A stretch of 64,000 bases of DNA from Shewanella hafniensis (GCF_019655335.1 NZ_BPFD01000008.1:1-64000); one strand, 5' to 3'. Numbered from the stretch's first letter, positions 36,673 to 46,771 are shown. Numbers and translations: made by a program. The notes: generated by a model not told the origin, from the sequence alone.

Positions 36673-37029
36673 TTAGGCGAAGCGTTGATCTAAGTAGTTA
36701 ATGATTTCTTTTGATTCATATAACCACTGTACTTGGCCGTTTTCTTCTATCCGTAGACAAGGCACTTGTTGTTTGCCGCCTTGAGCGATGAGTTCATCTT
36801 TATGCGGCGCTTTTTTAGCGTCATGGGTCACTATATTGAGTCCCTGACGGCGCATTGCACGGCGGACTTTTACGCAAAATGGGCAAGCTGGATATTGATA
36901 CAAGGCTAATGCTTGAGTTTGAGTATCAATCTGTTGTTGCTCTGCCAGTGGACGTTGGCGCTTTTTAGGGCTAAATACGAAGTTTAAAAACAGAATGATC
37001 CTGCCTAAAATCCAGCGAATGATAAACAT
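36673..37029 (-). CDS. Membrane-anchored glutaredoxin-like protein
   Basis: 118 aa from ATG 37029, with GAGG eight bases upstream; the frame extends to 37179 but without a site. One N-terminal hydrophobic helix (about 3-19) is followed by a basic stretch and then a glutaredoxin domain with active site CPFC (49-52), a cis-Pro loop QVPCLRI and a C-terminal Grx signature. It should catalyse thiol-disulfide exchange with glutathione on the cytoplasmic face of the membrane. The 350-base gap on its right holds a terminator for the DUF748 gene. Confidence 0.85.
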   Translation of the reverse strand: MFIIRWILGRIILFLNFVFSPKKRQRPLAEQQQIDTQTQALALYQYPACPFCVKVRRAMRRQGLNIVTHDAKKAPHKDELIAQGGKQQVPCLRIEENGQVQWLYESKEIINYLDQRFA

Positions 37030-37297
37030 GTCAGTGACCTCAATGATAATGTGTGTTGAAAAGTGATTCGTGTGTCGCCGCAAGGGGGCGACGAAACTGA
37101 GATTTAGCGATTTGAGCGTGCGATCCCAGTAGCATAAAGGCCGCAGAGTGTAACCTATGGCGCAAAGCGCGGCCAACATTTTAGTGTGGATTAACAGGTA
37201 GAAGATTCTTTGGTTACAAGGACAGCGTTTTCGCTTAGCGGCAACAATTTGATATAGGTTTAGCGATATATTTAGGCATGCTCTTTAGCATAGGAAA

Positions 37298-37330
37298 GAA
37301 GCCCGCTAAAGCTGAACTTTAGCGGGCTTC
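37298..37330 (-). terminator. Strong hairpin terminator after the DUF748 gene
   Basis: Perfect 14-base arms (37298-37311 and 37317-37330) enclose a 5-base loop, with short T-runs on both sides. It lies 51 bases beyond the stop of the leftward gene. Confidence 0.85.
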
Positions 37331-37381
37331 TTTTAGCGCAAACATAGCAACTGCTTGCGTTATTGCGGTGCTATTTCGTCT

Positions 37382-40300
37382 CTATTGCGCATCTATGGTG
37401 AGGCTCACTTGGGCCACATTCTGGGTTAAACTCACTCGGCTTTCGAGCAAGAAGATCCGCTCTGGTGCAATCTCTTTCACGTCCACAAGGTAAGCTTTAA
37501 CAGCTTTGGCCCTTTCTTGGGCCAAATTACCCAACATGCCATCGTTAACATTCTGCGCTTTTACTGACAGATTATATAAAGCGATATGCCAGCGGGTGGT
37601 GATTTCGTCATCGGAAAGCGGCGCGTCTTTGGCCTCTGCGATCACTGTGTCTTTTATTTGGGTCGGATCAGCTTTAACTTCCTGCTCATAGAGCTTCACT
37701 AGCGCATCGGCAAGTGGCCCTTGGGTCGGGAATTGGCTTGGACTTAAATCATTAGGTAACGCACTGAACTCGATATTGGCTAACTTAGCCAATTTACGCT
37801 TCATGATGCGCTCAGCAATCGCTTGGCTGTCATTGATAGCATCGACTTCCCCTTCAACACTGAGCTTTATCATAGGTCTGTCGAGTAAGGCGCTGGCGAG
37901 TTTATCTAAACTTTTCTGCTCATCTTTACTTAGGCTGAATTGACCAGCGGCAAAGCTGACCTTATCTAAGCTTTCGTCTGAACCTATCAGCCCAGCTAGG
38001 AAAGTGAAGGGCGCAGTAACGGCTTTAGTGATCACATTGGTGATCGCCGTCATTATGATGCTGCCGACACTAAAGCTGGGTGAGTCTAAATCGCCTGAGA
38101 CTTCCATGCCTAAATCAATCACGCCGTTACGGTCCTGCAGCAAGGCGATGGCGAGCGTGATGGGTAAGCTAGTGGCAAGGTCGCTGTTGCTAGGTTTACC
38201 AAGTTTCAATTGGTCAATAACGAGATGGTTATTACCCTTAAGCTTGTTCTGATCGAGTTTGTAGTTCAACGATAACGATAGCTGCCCTTTATCTATGTAG
38301 TAACCCGCATAGGTGCCTGAGTAAGGATTGACTGAGGTGAGCTCAACACTCTTGAAGACCAAATCGAGATCTAAATATGGCATATCTAACAAAGGGTTAA
38401 TATCGCCTTTTAGGGTCACAGGCGCGTACTTGTCAATCTTACCTTTGATATCGACCGAGGCTTTAGTGCCTGGCGTGGACGACAGGTGAGTGATATTACC
38501 TTCAAGCAGCTCAATTCCCGAAGCAAAATTCGGGGTCAGTGAGTTATCGGCAAAGTAAGCCGAGCCTTGGCTAAAGCTAATTTTTTGAATATCTAGACTC
38601 AGCTCAGGCGTTGCTGACTTGCTCGCCATTTGTGGCTCGGTTGCGGTTTGCTTAGCAGGGGGCACGCTGTTCGTTGTCGCACTATTTGTTACTGAAGCTG
38701 CAATAGGCGCTTCGACGATAAGGTCGCTGATATTAGTGCTTCTATCTTTAGCGATCACCACTTTGGCGTAGGGTTGGCTAAAGGCTAAGTGATCAATTTT
38801 GATTTGATTTTTTTGTTGGTCAAAATCCAGCTGATTGATATTCATCTTTTGCCATTTGACCAGCGGGGCATTACGCCATTTGTCATGAATGGCTAAGTCA
38901 TCGAGCTCAACACTGCCGCCGTAAATGGCTTCACCCTTGGCATCAGCCGTGAGCTTGCCTGCAGAGCTTAATAAACCACTCTTAAGCTGGATATTCACGT
39001 AGGGCGCGAGATACGGTTGGAATTGGATTAACGCGAGCTTATCGAGTTGAATATCGGCATCTATGGCTTCGCCTGACACATCGACCTGGCCTTGAGAGCT
39101 TAAAGTACCTTTGTCATTAATGCTGAGTTGTAGCGCATATTCAATCGGCTCGGCCAAGGTGCTCGTGATGGTTTTTGTTGAAAAATTAAGTGGATACACA
39201 CGCCACTGCTGCGGTGTCTCAGTTAACTTTTGCTCCGACAGATTAAGATCGTAGTTTTCAATATTGAGCGCATCGAGTTGCACGAACCAAGTGTCTGTTG
39301 ACGCCGTTACTGGCGCTTGCTTGATTGGCTGTTGAGGCTTTTCTTCCACTTGCGTGACTTGTGCACTCTCAACAGCTTTAGTCTCTACTGACTTAGCATC
39401 TATCGGCTCAGCATCTATGGAATTAGTAACTATGGAATTAGCAACTGGCGGCGCTGCACTTGTAGACACACTGGCGGATTTAGGCATGAACAAGCTGGCG
39501 AGATCGAGTCCATCTTGATTCAAAACGGCGTTTACAGTGAGGCCATCACTGTGAAGCTTATTGATATGCACTTGCTGCTGCTTTAGATCCATCGAAATAC
39601 CGTCGAGGGCAAAGATTGGCAGCTTAACCACTGAGCGTTCTTGGTCGTTAAAATTCAGTTTTTCAACAATAAACTGGCCATTGTTACTGGTGATTTGTAG
39701 CTCGCCATTCTCGGCAAGATCCACTTGATACTGAGTCTTGGCACTGATCTCGCCATCGGTAAGTGCTGGCTTAAATTGATCGTCGATAAATTTCCACAGG
39801 GGTGTCAGTTTCAGCTTAGCGATGTGGACGTCACCTGCGATTTTTAATGGGAACAGTTGAAATTGCCCCTGCAAATTGATTTCACCGGCATGATCATCAC
39901 TCAGTTGTATCGCATAGTGATTGTGCTGAATTGGCATAACTTGGGAGCTAGAGCCAGTGTTAGAAGCCGATTGAGCGTTTGGTGTTGGGTTGGCTTCAGT
40001 CTTTTTCGCGGTTATGGCTGGTGCTACTGAGGCCAACGATGCCGACATCAAATACTCAGTATCGAGCTGACTAAGTTTTAAATTGATATTGGGAAAATTA
40101 ACTTGAGCGTGGGTAATTTGGTCATCGAAGTTAAATTGCCCTGCATTCAATACAAATTGACTGAGCAGGACACGAACGGGGGCGCTGGCTTCAGTGGGTG
40201 TTGTTTCTGTGCTCGCGGATGAATGCTCGTTCAAGGTCTGCAGAATATCGTCGAAGTTGAATCCAGCTTTGCCTTTTTTCTCCACGCGGATGATATGTGC

Positions 40301-40672
40301 GTAGGGCGCTTGTATGTGTATGTTTTCGATCACGGCGGCGCGATTAAAAACAGAATGCCAAAAGTTCACTTCGAATTGGACTTGCGCTAAGCCTGCAAAC
40401 GGTTTTTCGTCTTTTTCTTTAATGGCCAGTTGGTCAATTTCGACTTTGAAATTAAAGGGATTGATGCGGATATCCCCTAAGGTAACGGGACGGCCAAGTA
40501 AAGCAGAGAGTTTTTCTGGGGCCAGCGTGGTTATCGCATAGGGCAGGATTAAGCCTAATGTGCAGACATAGCTAAGGTAGACGGCGGTGAGGTACACAAG
40601 CACACGCAGGTACCTTGGGAGAGCAAAAAAAGTGTGTTTGAATTGCGATAGCTGGGTCAGCATTAATATCAA
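37382..40672 (-). CDS. Large AsmA-like DUF748 protein
   Basis: 1096 aa. One N-terminal membrane helix (about residues 20-44) is followed by a very long beta-rich periplasmic part typical of DUF748/AsmA-like proteins (LGRPVTLGDIRINPFNFKVEIDQLAI near the start). Two Thr/Ser/Ala-rich linkers interrupt the repeats. The C-terminal region (about 900-1096) has an OmpA-like flavour (FAAGQFSLSKDEQKSLDKLA and IKLSVEGEVD). Proteins of this class bridge the envelope and may carry phospholipids; the role here is inferred only from the family. It stands alone with its own terminator. Confidence 0.85.
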   Translation of the reverse strand: MILMLTQLSQFKHTFFALPRYLRVLVYLTAVYLSYVCTLGLILPYAITTLAPEKLSALLGRPVTLGDIRINPFNFKVEIDQLAIKEKDEKPFAGLAQVQFEVNFWHSVFNRAAVIENIHIQAPYAHIIRVEKKGKAGFNFDDILQTLNEHSSASTETTPTEASAPVRVLLSQFVLNAGQFNFDDQITHAQVNFPNINLKLSQLDTEYLMSASLASVAPAITAKKTEANPTPNAQSASNTGSSSQVMPIQHNHYAIQLSDDHAGEINLQGQFQLFPLKIAGDVHIAKLKLTPLWKFIDDQFKPALTDGEISAKTQYQVDLAENGELQITSNNGQFIVEKLNFNDQERSVVKLPIFALDGISMDLKQQQVHINKLHSDGLTVNAVLNQDGLDLASLFMPKSASVSTSAAPPVANSIVTNSIDAEPIDAKSVETKAVESAQVTQVEEKPQQPIKQAPVTASTDTWFVQLDALNIENYDLNLSEQKLTETPQQWRVYPLNFSTKTITSTLAEPIEYALQLSINDKGTLSSQGQVDVSGEAIDADIQLDKLALIQFQPYLAPYVNIQLKSGLLSSAGKLTADAKGEAIYGGSVELDDLAIHDKWRNAPLVKWQKMNINQLDFDQQKNQIKIDHLAFSQPYAKVVIAKDRSTNISDLIVEAPIAASVTNSATTNSVPPAKQTATEPQMASKSATPELSLDIQKISFSQGSAYFADNSLTPNFASGIELLEGNITHLSSTPGTKASVDIKGKIDKYAPVTLKGDINPLLDMPYLDLDLVFKSVELTSVNPYSGTYAGYYIDKGQLSLSLNYKLDQNKLKGNNHLVIDQLKLGKPSNSDLATSLPITLAIALLQDRNGVIDLGMEVSGDLDSPSFSVGSIIMTAITNVITKAVTAPFTFLAGLIGSDESLDKVSFAAGQFSLSKDEQKSLDKLASALLDRPMIKLSVEGEVDAINDSQAIAERIMKRKLAKLANIEFSALPNDLSPSQFPTQGPLADALVKLYEQEVKADPTQIKDTVIAEAKDAPLSDDEITTRWHIALYNLSVKAQNVNDGMLGNLAQERAKAVKAYLVDVKEIAPERIFLLESRVSLTQNVAQVSLTIDAQ

Positions 40673-40913
40673 GGCTCCAATGCATAAGACAGGGGAAAAC
40701 TGCCATAAGTGCGAACATTCTAGCGATTAACGCTAATGTTTCCAGATATTATTTATATTTTATCAATGAAATCTTAGCATTACCCGACAACAACCTATTT
40801 TGAACTCAGTCGTTTCTGACTGACAACCTATCTCTACATTGATAACTACAACTGTATCAGTTTGTGGCGCATCCCTTGAGTTGTCACTCATTATATTCAA
40901 GTCAGATTTTACA

Positions 40914-41294
40914 TCAGCGTTTTAAATAGCTAATGGCTGCAATAATGGCGCCCTGTGGGTCTTTTATCCAACAAAAACGCCCCACCTCAGGAATATCTTC
41001 AGGGCCAAACAGAATGTCACCGCCGAGTTTTTTGGCACTGATAGCCACTTGATCCACATCGCTAACGGTAATATAGCCAGTCCAATGTGAGGGAAGAGTG
41101 GGGATTAAACTGTCGGTAATTCCGCCAATGCTGACGCCCTGATTTTCAATAATATGATAATGGCCGTGGGGCATTTTGACGGTTTTAAAGTGCCAGCCAA
41201 AAATCTCAGCATAGAAGCGCATGGCCTCTTCGGTGTTATTGGTTGTGAGTTCATGCCAACTTAACGCACCTGCAGTATTAAAAGCCGATTCCAT
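40914..41294 (-). CDS. VOC superfamily (glyoxalase/dioxygenase fold) protein
   Basis: 126 aa with paired beta-alpha-beta-beta-beta modules: LSWHELTTNNTEEAMRFYAEIFGW at the start and GRFCWIKDPQGAIIAAI at the end, placing likely metal ligands (His14 and a C-terminal acidic/neutral position). The substrate is unknown. The 240-base gap on its left and the 465-base gap on its right contain no gene; the right one carries a large palindrome. Confidence 0.85.
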   Translation of the reverse strand: MESAFNTAGALSWHELTTNNTEEAMRFYAEIFGWHFKTVKMPHGHYHIIENQGVSIGGITDSLIPTLPSHWTGYITVSDVDQVAISAKKLGGDILFGPEDIPEVGRFCWIKDPQGAIIAAISYLKR

Positions 41295-41502
41295 AAGCGC
41301 ATCCTTAATTTATTGTGGTTAACTTTTTATTTGAGTCGTTGTTCAGTGACTGTGTTTAAGGCCCGTATTTAAGACATGTGTTTAAGCCCTGAATTCTGAG
41401 TTTGTATTTGGGAAGCCTATTTCGGGTTTCTGACCCAAATTGAGTGTAGTTGAGGCTGGTTGATAATTCACAGGCGGTAAATTAAAATTTCTGTTTTTTG
41501 AG

Positions 41503-41538
41503 CTTGTATAACATTAAATTAAGTTAATGTTATACAAG
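41503..41538. promoter_or_regulatory. 36-bp perfect palindrome between divergent genes
   Basis: The 15-base arms 41503-41517 and 41524-41538 are exact complements around a 6-base AT spacer. It lies 209 bases before the VOC gene and 223 before the DUF445 gene, in a region with promoters for both. There is no T-run, so it looks more like an operator than a terminator; the binding protein is unknown. Confidence 0.5.
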
Positions 41539-41761
41539 GGGATTCACTTATTTTGGATAGGCCAATCGGCTGTTAGTGGTTCAATAACATTGTGGCTTTG
41601 GTGATGCGCTGGATGCAGCTTGTCGCGCCAAGACTTAGCACAGAAAACAGATTTGAAAACGAGTTCGTTTACTGTGGTTTGAGTGTTAGACCTGACTCCC
41701 GTTAACTTGTTAATATAGGCCAGTTTTGCATCTTATCGATGCCACCTTAGGGGATACGAGA

Positions 41762-42466
41762 TTGAATAAGAGTTTAGTAACAAATTTATTGGCGGCTGCT
41801 TTGGTGGTTGCGGGCTACCTGATGCAGTCGGCAATTGTCTTGAATGTCGGATTGTTTGCCTTATCGGGTGCGATTACCAACTGGGTTGCAGTTTATATGT
41901 TGTTTGAGAAAGTCCCCGGACTCTATGGCTCAGGAGTCGTGCCTTCTCGTTTCGAAGAGTTTAAGGCGGGCATTGCTCATTTGATGATGAAGCAGTTTTT
42001 TACCACAGAAAATATCGACCGATTCCTGTCTGAAAAAGAAGGGCTGAGCAAAATAGACTTGGCGCCTGTGATTGAAAAGATTGATTTAGCGCCTTCTTTT
42101 GATGCATTAATTAGCACAGTCGCGCAATCTTCCTTTGGTGGTATGTTATCTATGTTCGGCGGCACAGATGCGTTATTACCACTAAAAGAACCGTTTATTG
42201 TGAAGATGAAAACTTCTCTAGTCGAAATGGCGCAAAGCGATGCATTCCACGAGTTGCTGAAACAAGAAATCGAACAGCCAAATGTGATGGCCGATCTGCA
42301 AACTAAAATTGCCAATATAGTGGAACAAAGGTTAAACGAGCTCACACCGCAAATGGTGAAACAAATCGTTCAAGACATGATCCAAACGCATTTAGGTTGG
42401 TTAGTGATTTGGGGCGGCGTGTTTGGCGGTCTGATTGGACTTGTCGCAGCCTTAATCCAAGGTTAA
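41762..42466 (+). CDS. DUF445 family membrane protein
   Basis: 234 aa from TTG 41762, supported by AGGGGA (41749-41754) seven bases upstream; an earlier in-frame TTG at 41726 has none. Two N-terminal helices with GAITNWVAVYMLF, a central helical cytoplasmic part (FEEFKAGIAHLMMKQF) and a C-terminal membrane helix give the DUF445 (YheB/YjiN-like) layout. The function is unknown. Confidence 0.85.
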   Translation: MNKSLVTNLLAAALVVAGYLMQSAIVLNVGLFALSGAITNWVAVYMLFEKVPGLYGSGVVPSRFEEFKAGIAHLMMKQFFTTENIDRFLSEKEGLSKIDLAPVIEKIDLAPSFDALISTVAQSSFGGMLSMFGGTDALLPLKEPFIVKMKTSLVEMAQSDAFHELLKQEIEQPNVMADLQTKIANIVEQRLNELTPQMVKQIVQDMIQTHLGWLVIWGGVFGGLIGLVAALIQG

Positions 42467-42490
42467 CCTGAGTTGAAGCCGCGGATGGAA

Positions 42491-42508
42491 TGGGAGCTTT
42501 GGCTCCCA
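42491..42508 (+). terminator. Rho-independent terminator after the DUF445 gene
   Basis: A perfect 7-bp GC-rich stem with a 4-base loop is followed by five T residues. Confidence 0.85.
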
Positions 42509-42554
42509 TTTTTACTTACGCATTTTATGTCCTGATTAAATAGCAAGGAAGTCT

Positions 42555-42905
42555 ATGAACCGCCACCACTGCATCAATTATTTAGAAATTCCGAGTCGCG
42601 ATATTGCGAGTTCTAAGGCCTTTTTTAGCCAAGTGTTTGGCTGGACTTATGTCGATTATGGCCCAGAATACAGTTGTTTTATGGATGTCGGGATCACAGG
42701 TGGCTTCTATCAAGCCGAGGTGGATTTTACCCTCGCAAAAGGTTGCCCGCTGATTGTGATCTACAGCCAGAACTTAGAATTGACTCTTGCTGCTGTTGTG
42801 GCCGCTGGCGGCGCAATTACGGCAGACATCTTTAGTTTTCCCGGTGGTCGCCGATTCCACTTCACTGAACCCTGTGGCAATGAATATGCCGTCTGGTCTG
42901 AATGA
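42555..42905 (+). CDS. VOC superfamily protein
   Basis: 116 aa with the opening INYLEIPSRDIASSKAFFSQVFGW and closing GGRRFHFTEPCGNEYAVWSE, the two halves of a glyoxalase-fold domain. AAGGA precedes the ATG. It overlaps the DUF1289 gene by 20 bases, so the two are probably coupled. It differs in sequence from the other VOC gene at 40.9 kb. The substrate is unknown. Confidence 0.85.
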   Translation: MNRHHCINYLEIPSRDIASSKAFFSQVFGWTYVDYGPEYSCFMDVGITGGFYQAEVDFTLAKGCPLIVIYSQNLELTLAAVVAAGGAITADIFSFPGGRRFHFTEPCGNEYAVWSE

Positions 42906-43092
42906 TCCTAATGCCAATCCTTGTATCCGCAATTGTTGTTTAGATCAGCAAGATATTTGCTTAGGTTGTTTTAGGCATCTTGATGAGATTTTAGCGTGGC
43001 GCGCTATGTCAGATATGGAGCGACAAGCTTGTTTTGTCAGAATGGCACAGCGCAAAGCTGAGTCTCAGGCCAGAAGAAACGGCCTAAAATAG
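42886..43092 (+). CDS. DUF1289 family Cys-rich small protein
   Basis: 68 aa from ATG 42886 (42880 is an alternative), starting inside the preceding gene. NPCIRNCCLDQQDICLGCFRHLDEI has the CxxxC...CxxC cluster of DUF1289 proteins, which probably bind metal. The function is unknown. Confidence 0.85.
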   Translation: MPSGLNDPNANPCIRNCCLDQQDICLGCFRHLDEILAWRAMSDMERQACFVRMAQRKAESQARRNGLK

Positions 43093-43124
43093 ATAACTTA
43101 AATTTGACGCATTAATCGAGTGTT

Positions 43125-43162
43125 CCAACGGCGAAATACGCCTTAACGTATTTCGCCGTTGG
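43125..43162. terminator. Bidirectional hairpin between DUF1289 and cdd
   Basis: A perfect 16-bp stem (43125-43140 with 43147-43162) and a 6-base loop lie between two convergent stops. Confidence 0.85.
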
Positions 43163-43196
43163 CATTTTGAAGCACTCTTGGCATTTGAAGCAGGCG

Positions 43197-44087
43197 TTAG
43201 ACGGGATCGATAACTATGTGTTCAAGTTCGATAGCGGCAACTGTGTGGAGTGCATCCATAGTCGCGCCAACTAAACTGATTTTTCCTTGAGATGATTCAA
43301 TCAACACCGCGCGGCTGATATCGCTAAACTCGCGATTATGGCGAACGAGATTCGACAAGGCCATCTGCATCGGTAGCATAGAAGGATTGAATGCCGCGTT
43401 CTCTGCATAGCGACCACAATAGGTTGCGCCATCGCGTGTTTCTAAAACCACGGCAGCAAAACTCTGAGTGTAAGGCGCGTAACTTAAACCAGCATGATCT
43501 AAACCTTCGATGATCATAGGGTCGGCACTATCCAGTGCAAATTCAGTTTGTTGCTTAGCCATTAAAGGCGAAGTGACATTTAAGTCTTTTGGACCAAAGG
43601 CATAGGGTAAATAATACGCCAGTGGATGGCTTTCCTGTGCGGGGAGATGAATGCTGATCTTACTTCCTTCAACCAGTTCATTCATAAATTGACGGCAATG
43701 GCCGCAAGGGCTGGCATTGACTATGATATCAACAATTTGGCTTTCACCGCTGAGCCATGCATGGCTGATAGCGCTTTGCTCTGCATGGACAGAATGAAAC
43801 AACGCTTCACCGGGTAATTCTAAGTTGGCACCCATGTAGATATCGCCACTTTTGCCTTTGGCAATCGCACCGACATAAAACTCACTGATAGGCGGTTTGG
43901 CCAGTGCAGCGGCTATCGGCAGCAGTGCCAGTAACACTTCTGCTTCGGTCATCTTGCTGGCACTCGTGAGTGTGGCAAGTTGCTGCGCATCAATGTGTCC
44001 CGCAAAATTCTGGTGCAACATCGGAATGAGAGCATCGGCTAACGGCGTTGGCAGTTGGGTTATGCTACGAATGAATCTATCTTGCAT
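43197..44087 (-). CDS. cdd: Cytidine deaminase
   Basis: 296 aa, the long dimeric form as in E. coli (294). It deaminates cytidine and deoxycytidine to uridines in pyrimidine salvage. The active centre HAEQSA (101-106, Glu103 as acid/base) and PCGHCRQF (Cys128, Cys131) bind zinc. A weaker duplicated second domain follows. A CRP-like site lies about 140 bases upstream. Confidence 0.96.
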   Translation of the reverse strand: MQDRFIRSITQLPTPLADALIPMLHQNFAGHIDAQQLATLTSASKMTEAEVLLALLPIAAALAKPPISEFYVGAIAKGKSGDIYMGANLELPGEALFHSVHAEQSAISHAWLSGESQIVDIIVNASPCGHCRQFMNELVEGSKISIHLPAQESHPLAYYLPYAFGPKDLNVTSPLMAKQQTEFALDSADPMIIEGLDHAGLSYAPYTQSFAAVVLETRDGATYCGRYAENAAFNPSMLPMQMALSNLVRHNREFSDISRAVLIESSQGKISLVGATMDALHTVAAIELEHIVIDPV

Positions 44088-44228
44088 TTCCCGATTCCTT
44101 ATTTGTTAAGTTCATGGAAGAACATTCTAGTAATTTTGTTACAACATAAATGCGAGTTAGCTCGCGTTTATACGCTGTAAATGTTTGGGTGAACGATAGT
44201 AAATAATTTAAGTTATGTACCTAATAGA

Positions 44229-44242
44229 GTGAGTCTGTTCAC
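44229..44242. promoter_or_regulatory. CRP-like site upstream of cdd
   Basis: GTGA-N6-TCAC keeps the core of the CRP consensus TGTGA-N6-TCACA and differs only at the outer bases. cdd genes are CRP-controlled in enteric bacteria; here this is a prediction. Confidence 0.4.
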
Positions 44243-44251
44243 GAATATATA

Positions 44252-44287
44252 CAAGCTTAAGGCTATTAAATAAAAGACTTAAGCTTG
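44252..44287 (-). terminator. Inverted repeat after sbcB
   Basis: Perfect 10-base arms (44252-44261 and 44278-44287) flank a 16-base AT-rich spacer, just past the leftward stop at 44300. Confidence 0.5.
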
Positions 44288-44299
44288 AATTTACCCAAC

Positions 44300-45712
44300 T
44301 TAAAGTTCACGTAAATAATGACAAAGGGCTGCAAGTAACTTCTGCTTAGTCTCATCGGCTTGCGTATCTTGCAGCAGGTTTTCTAATTTAAGTACGTAGT
44401 CTTGATCGGCTAAGCGACTTTGACAGAATTCACGCCAGCGCTGAGATTCTTCGTAATCGAGTAGTTCAGGGTAATTACGGGCGCGGTAACGAAACAGCAT
44501 TTCAGGAATACGTGGATCATCAAACTGCAAGTCTAATGCCGCCAAATTTTGCGGTAGAGTATGACGGATGATTTCCATTTTCGCTTTATCTGCTTGGCTA
44601 AAGAATCCACCTGAATACAGCATCAAATCAGGATCTGTGGTTACTCTGCTATCATCGTGCTCAAATAATAGCGCCAGTTTTTCGCGTAATTCTGGGTGAC
44701 GTTTTAGACGCTTATATTGCTCTCTGGCAAATTCTTTATCTATGCCTAAACGAGTGGCATGTTCGTCGCTAAGGATTTTAGCCGAAGTGATAAAAGGGCA
44801 CTTATTTAAATGAATTTGTTTTACCGCAATCGGCAATTCATCTTCGGCAAGATCGGCTCTTGGCGTATACATACGCGTCTTAATTTGCTCAATATCTAGC
44901 TCAAATAGTGGCGTTAAATCCATGGCTAAATTAACGCAAATAACCGCATTTTTATTGGTTGGATGGTGCGCCACGGGGGAAATCAACGTCGTACAACCAT
45001 TGCGCGCACTAATTTTAGAGCTCACGTGTACTAACGGCTGCATATTGAGCACATCGATTTGATCGCTCACCGCTTGCTTACGGCGCAGGTCAAAATAGTA
45101 CTGATATAACTTAGGCTGTTTCTCGCGAATGAGTTTTGCCATCGCAATGGTTGCATACACATCAGACATGGCATCATGGGCTTTCTCATGGCTTAAACCA
45201 TTGGCTTGGGTCAAATGTTCTAGCTTAAAACTAGGAGAGCCATCTTCCTTGGTTGGCCAGTTAATGCCTTCGGGTCTAAATGCGTAACAAGCGCGTACTA
45301 AATCAATGATATCCCAACGAGAGTTACCATTTTGCCATTCACGGGCATAGGGATCGATAAAGTTCCGATAAAAGCCATAACGGGTTACTTCATCGTCAAA
45401 ACGCAATGAGTTATAGCCCGCAACACAAGTATTTGGCTGGCTAAACAGCGCTTGAATACGCCCCATAAACTCAGTTTCAGGGATGCCTTTTAAATTGGCT
45501 AACTGCGGAGTGATCCCTGTGATTAATATTGCTTCCGGAGACGGCAAATAATCAGTGGCTTGTTTACAATAAAATGTCTCAGGCTCGCCGATGATATTGA
45601 GATCTAAATCCGTGCGAATACCCGCAAATTGCGAGGGCCTGTCTTTCGCTGGGTTGGCCCCAAAGGTTTCGTAGTCGTGCCAAAATATGCTTGGCTGGGA
45701 ATGGTTAGACAT
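44300..45712 (-). CDS. sbcB: Exodeoxyribonuclease I
   Basis: 470 aa. This 3'-5' single-strand DNA exonuclease is used in repair and recombination. HDYETFG near the N-terminus holds the first two DEDD acids (Asp13, Glu15), and HEKAHDAMSDVYATIAMA gives the third motif. A C-terminal SH3-like and helical part follows. ATG 45712 is chosen over 45778 because the protein family starts with a short lead before HDYETFG. The length agrees with E. coli exonuclease I. Confidence 0.95.
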   Translation of the reverse strand: MSNHSQPSIFWHDYETFGANPAKDRPSQFAGIRTDLDLNIIGEPETFYCKQATDYLPSPEAILITGITPQLANLKGIPETEFMGRIQALFSQPNTCVAGYNSLRFDDEVTRYGFYRNFIDPYAREWQNGNSRWDIIDLVRACYAFRPEGINWPTKEDGSPSFKLEHLTQANGLSHEKAHDAMSDVYATIAMAKLIREKQPKLYQYYFDLRRKQAVSDQIDVLNMQPLVHVSSKISARNGCTTLISPVAHHPTNKNAVICVNLAMDLTPLFELDIEQIKTRMYTPRADLAEDELPIAVKQIHLNKCPFITSAKILSDEHATRLGIDKEFAREQYKRLKRHPELREKLALLFEHDDSRVTTDPDLMLYSGGFFSQADKAKMEIIRHTLPQNLAALDLQFDDPRIPEMLFRYRARNYPELLDYEESQRWREFCQSRLADQDYVLKLENLLQDTQADETKQKLLAALCHYLREL

Positions 45713-45888
45713 AATTAAATTCAAATGACAGTTTGTCGAATAATAACATCTTAACACCGAAACTCCCCGAATGAACATTTACACCATTAAGGTAATTAAG
45801 TCATTATCTTGAGAATATAAAGACTTCATTGGTGATCTTCATTCAGATTCAAAGTTACAATCGCGGCTGAACAGGGGAATAATGTCTT

Positions 45889-46731
45889 ATGTATCATCAA
45901 TTTTTAAATGAGCCTATGGTGCTTGATGCCGAAAAGGCGTCGATACTCACGTTGCGGTTACCCGACGATATAAGTGATTTTATTGTGTTACAGGCGTTCA
46001 GTGCGCCTTTACTAGAGGTTATCGTTATTGCTGAAGCTGGAACCCCACAAAATATTGCGATTCGTTTTCAACCGTTTATGGGTCTTAAAGTTGAATCGTT
46101 ACCGCAAACTGCACAGGCCTTTAATACACCGATCACTCGAAGTCTTGGGCAAGGTTTTCGGCTCTATACGCGAATGGGCACTGCTGCAAAATTTTGCGCG
46201 GCAGAATTGAGACGGGGCGTATCTTTTACCTTAGACATGACTAATGGTTTAGATGAAGATAATTCAGTCGTAAATAATTGCTTAACGTTTGCTTTACAAG
46301 CGGATTCAAAGTTTGAGTTAGTACCTTTAGAAGCCGATTTACGTGTTTTGCATGAACCTAAAGCGCTAATGGTCGCTAAAGCTCTGTTAGCAAGGCAATA
46401 CGATTATGCCGCATCATCTGAATCCCTTGCCATTTACATGACCGAAATTGAGCAAGTTAGGTTAGAATTACAAGCTTTTTTACGTGGGGAACTTGGTCAA
46501 TGTCAGGCTAGCCTTGCCGACGAGGTATTAAGGCTCGATCCCTTGTTACTTCAGAAACAACAGTGGTTATTTAGAACCTATACCCATATGTTTGAGCGTC
46601 CCAATTATAGTCGCGCCGCTAATGATGCTGATAACACAGACAAGTTATTAAGAAAATTAGAGTGTTATGAGTTACTTGCGCCACCAGAACTGATCCAGAT
46701 GGTTGACCGATTAATGGAAGACGAAACGTAA
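45889..46731 (+). CDS. Unknown protein of 280 residues
   Basis: I do not recognise a family. The first 150 residues look beta-rich and hydrophobic in alternating pattern (TLRLPDDISDFIVLQAF, LLEVIVIAEAGTP); the last 120 are helical with many Leu, Gln and Glu. There is no signal peptide or membrane segment. It is followed 40 bases later by rlmA on the same strand and may share its transcript. The base and codon use look ordinary. Confidence 0.75.
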   Translation: MYHQFLNEPMVLDAEKASILTLRLPDDISDFIVLQAFSAPLLEVIVIAEAGTPQNIAIRFQPFMGLKVESLPQTAQAFNTPITRSLGQGFRLYTRMGTAAKFCAAELRRGVSFTLDMTNGLDEDNSVVNNCLTFALQADSKFELVPLEADLRVLHEPKALMVAKALLARQYDYAASSESLAIYMTEIEQVRLELQAFLRGELGQCQASLADEVLRLDPLLLQKQQWLFRTYTHMFERPNYSRAANDADNTDKLLRKLECYELLAPPELIQMVDRLMEDET

Positions 46732-46771
46732 ACCTTTCTTGCCCAAAGTTAGTTAAAGATAAGAGTCCACT

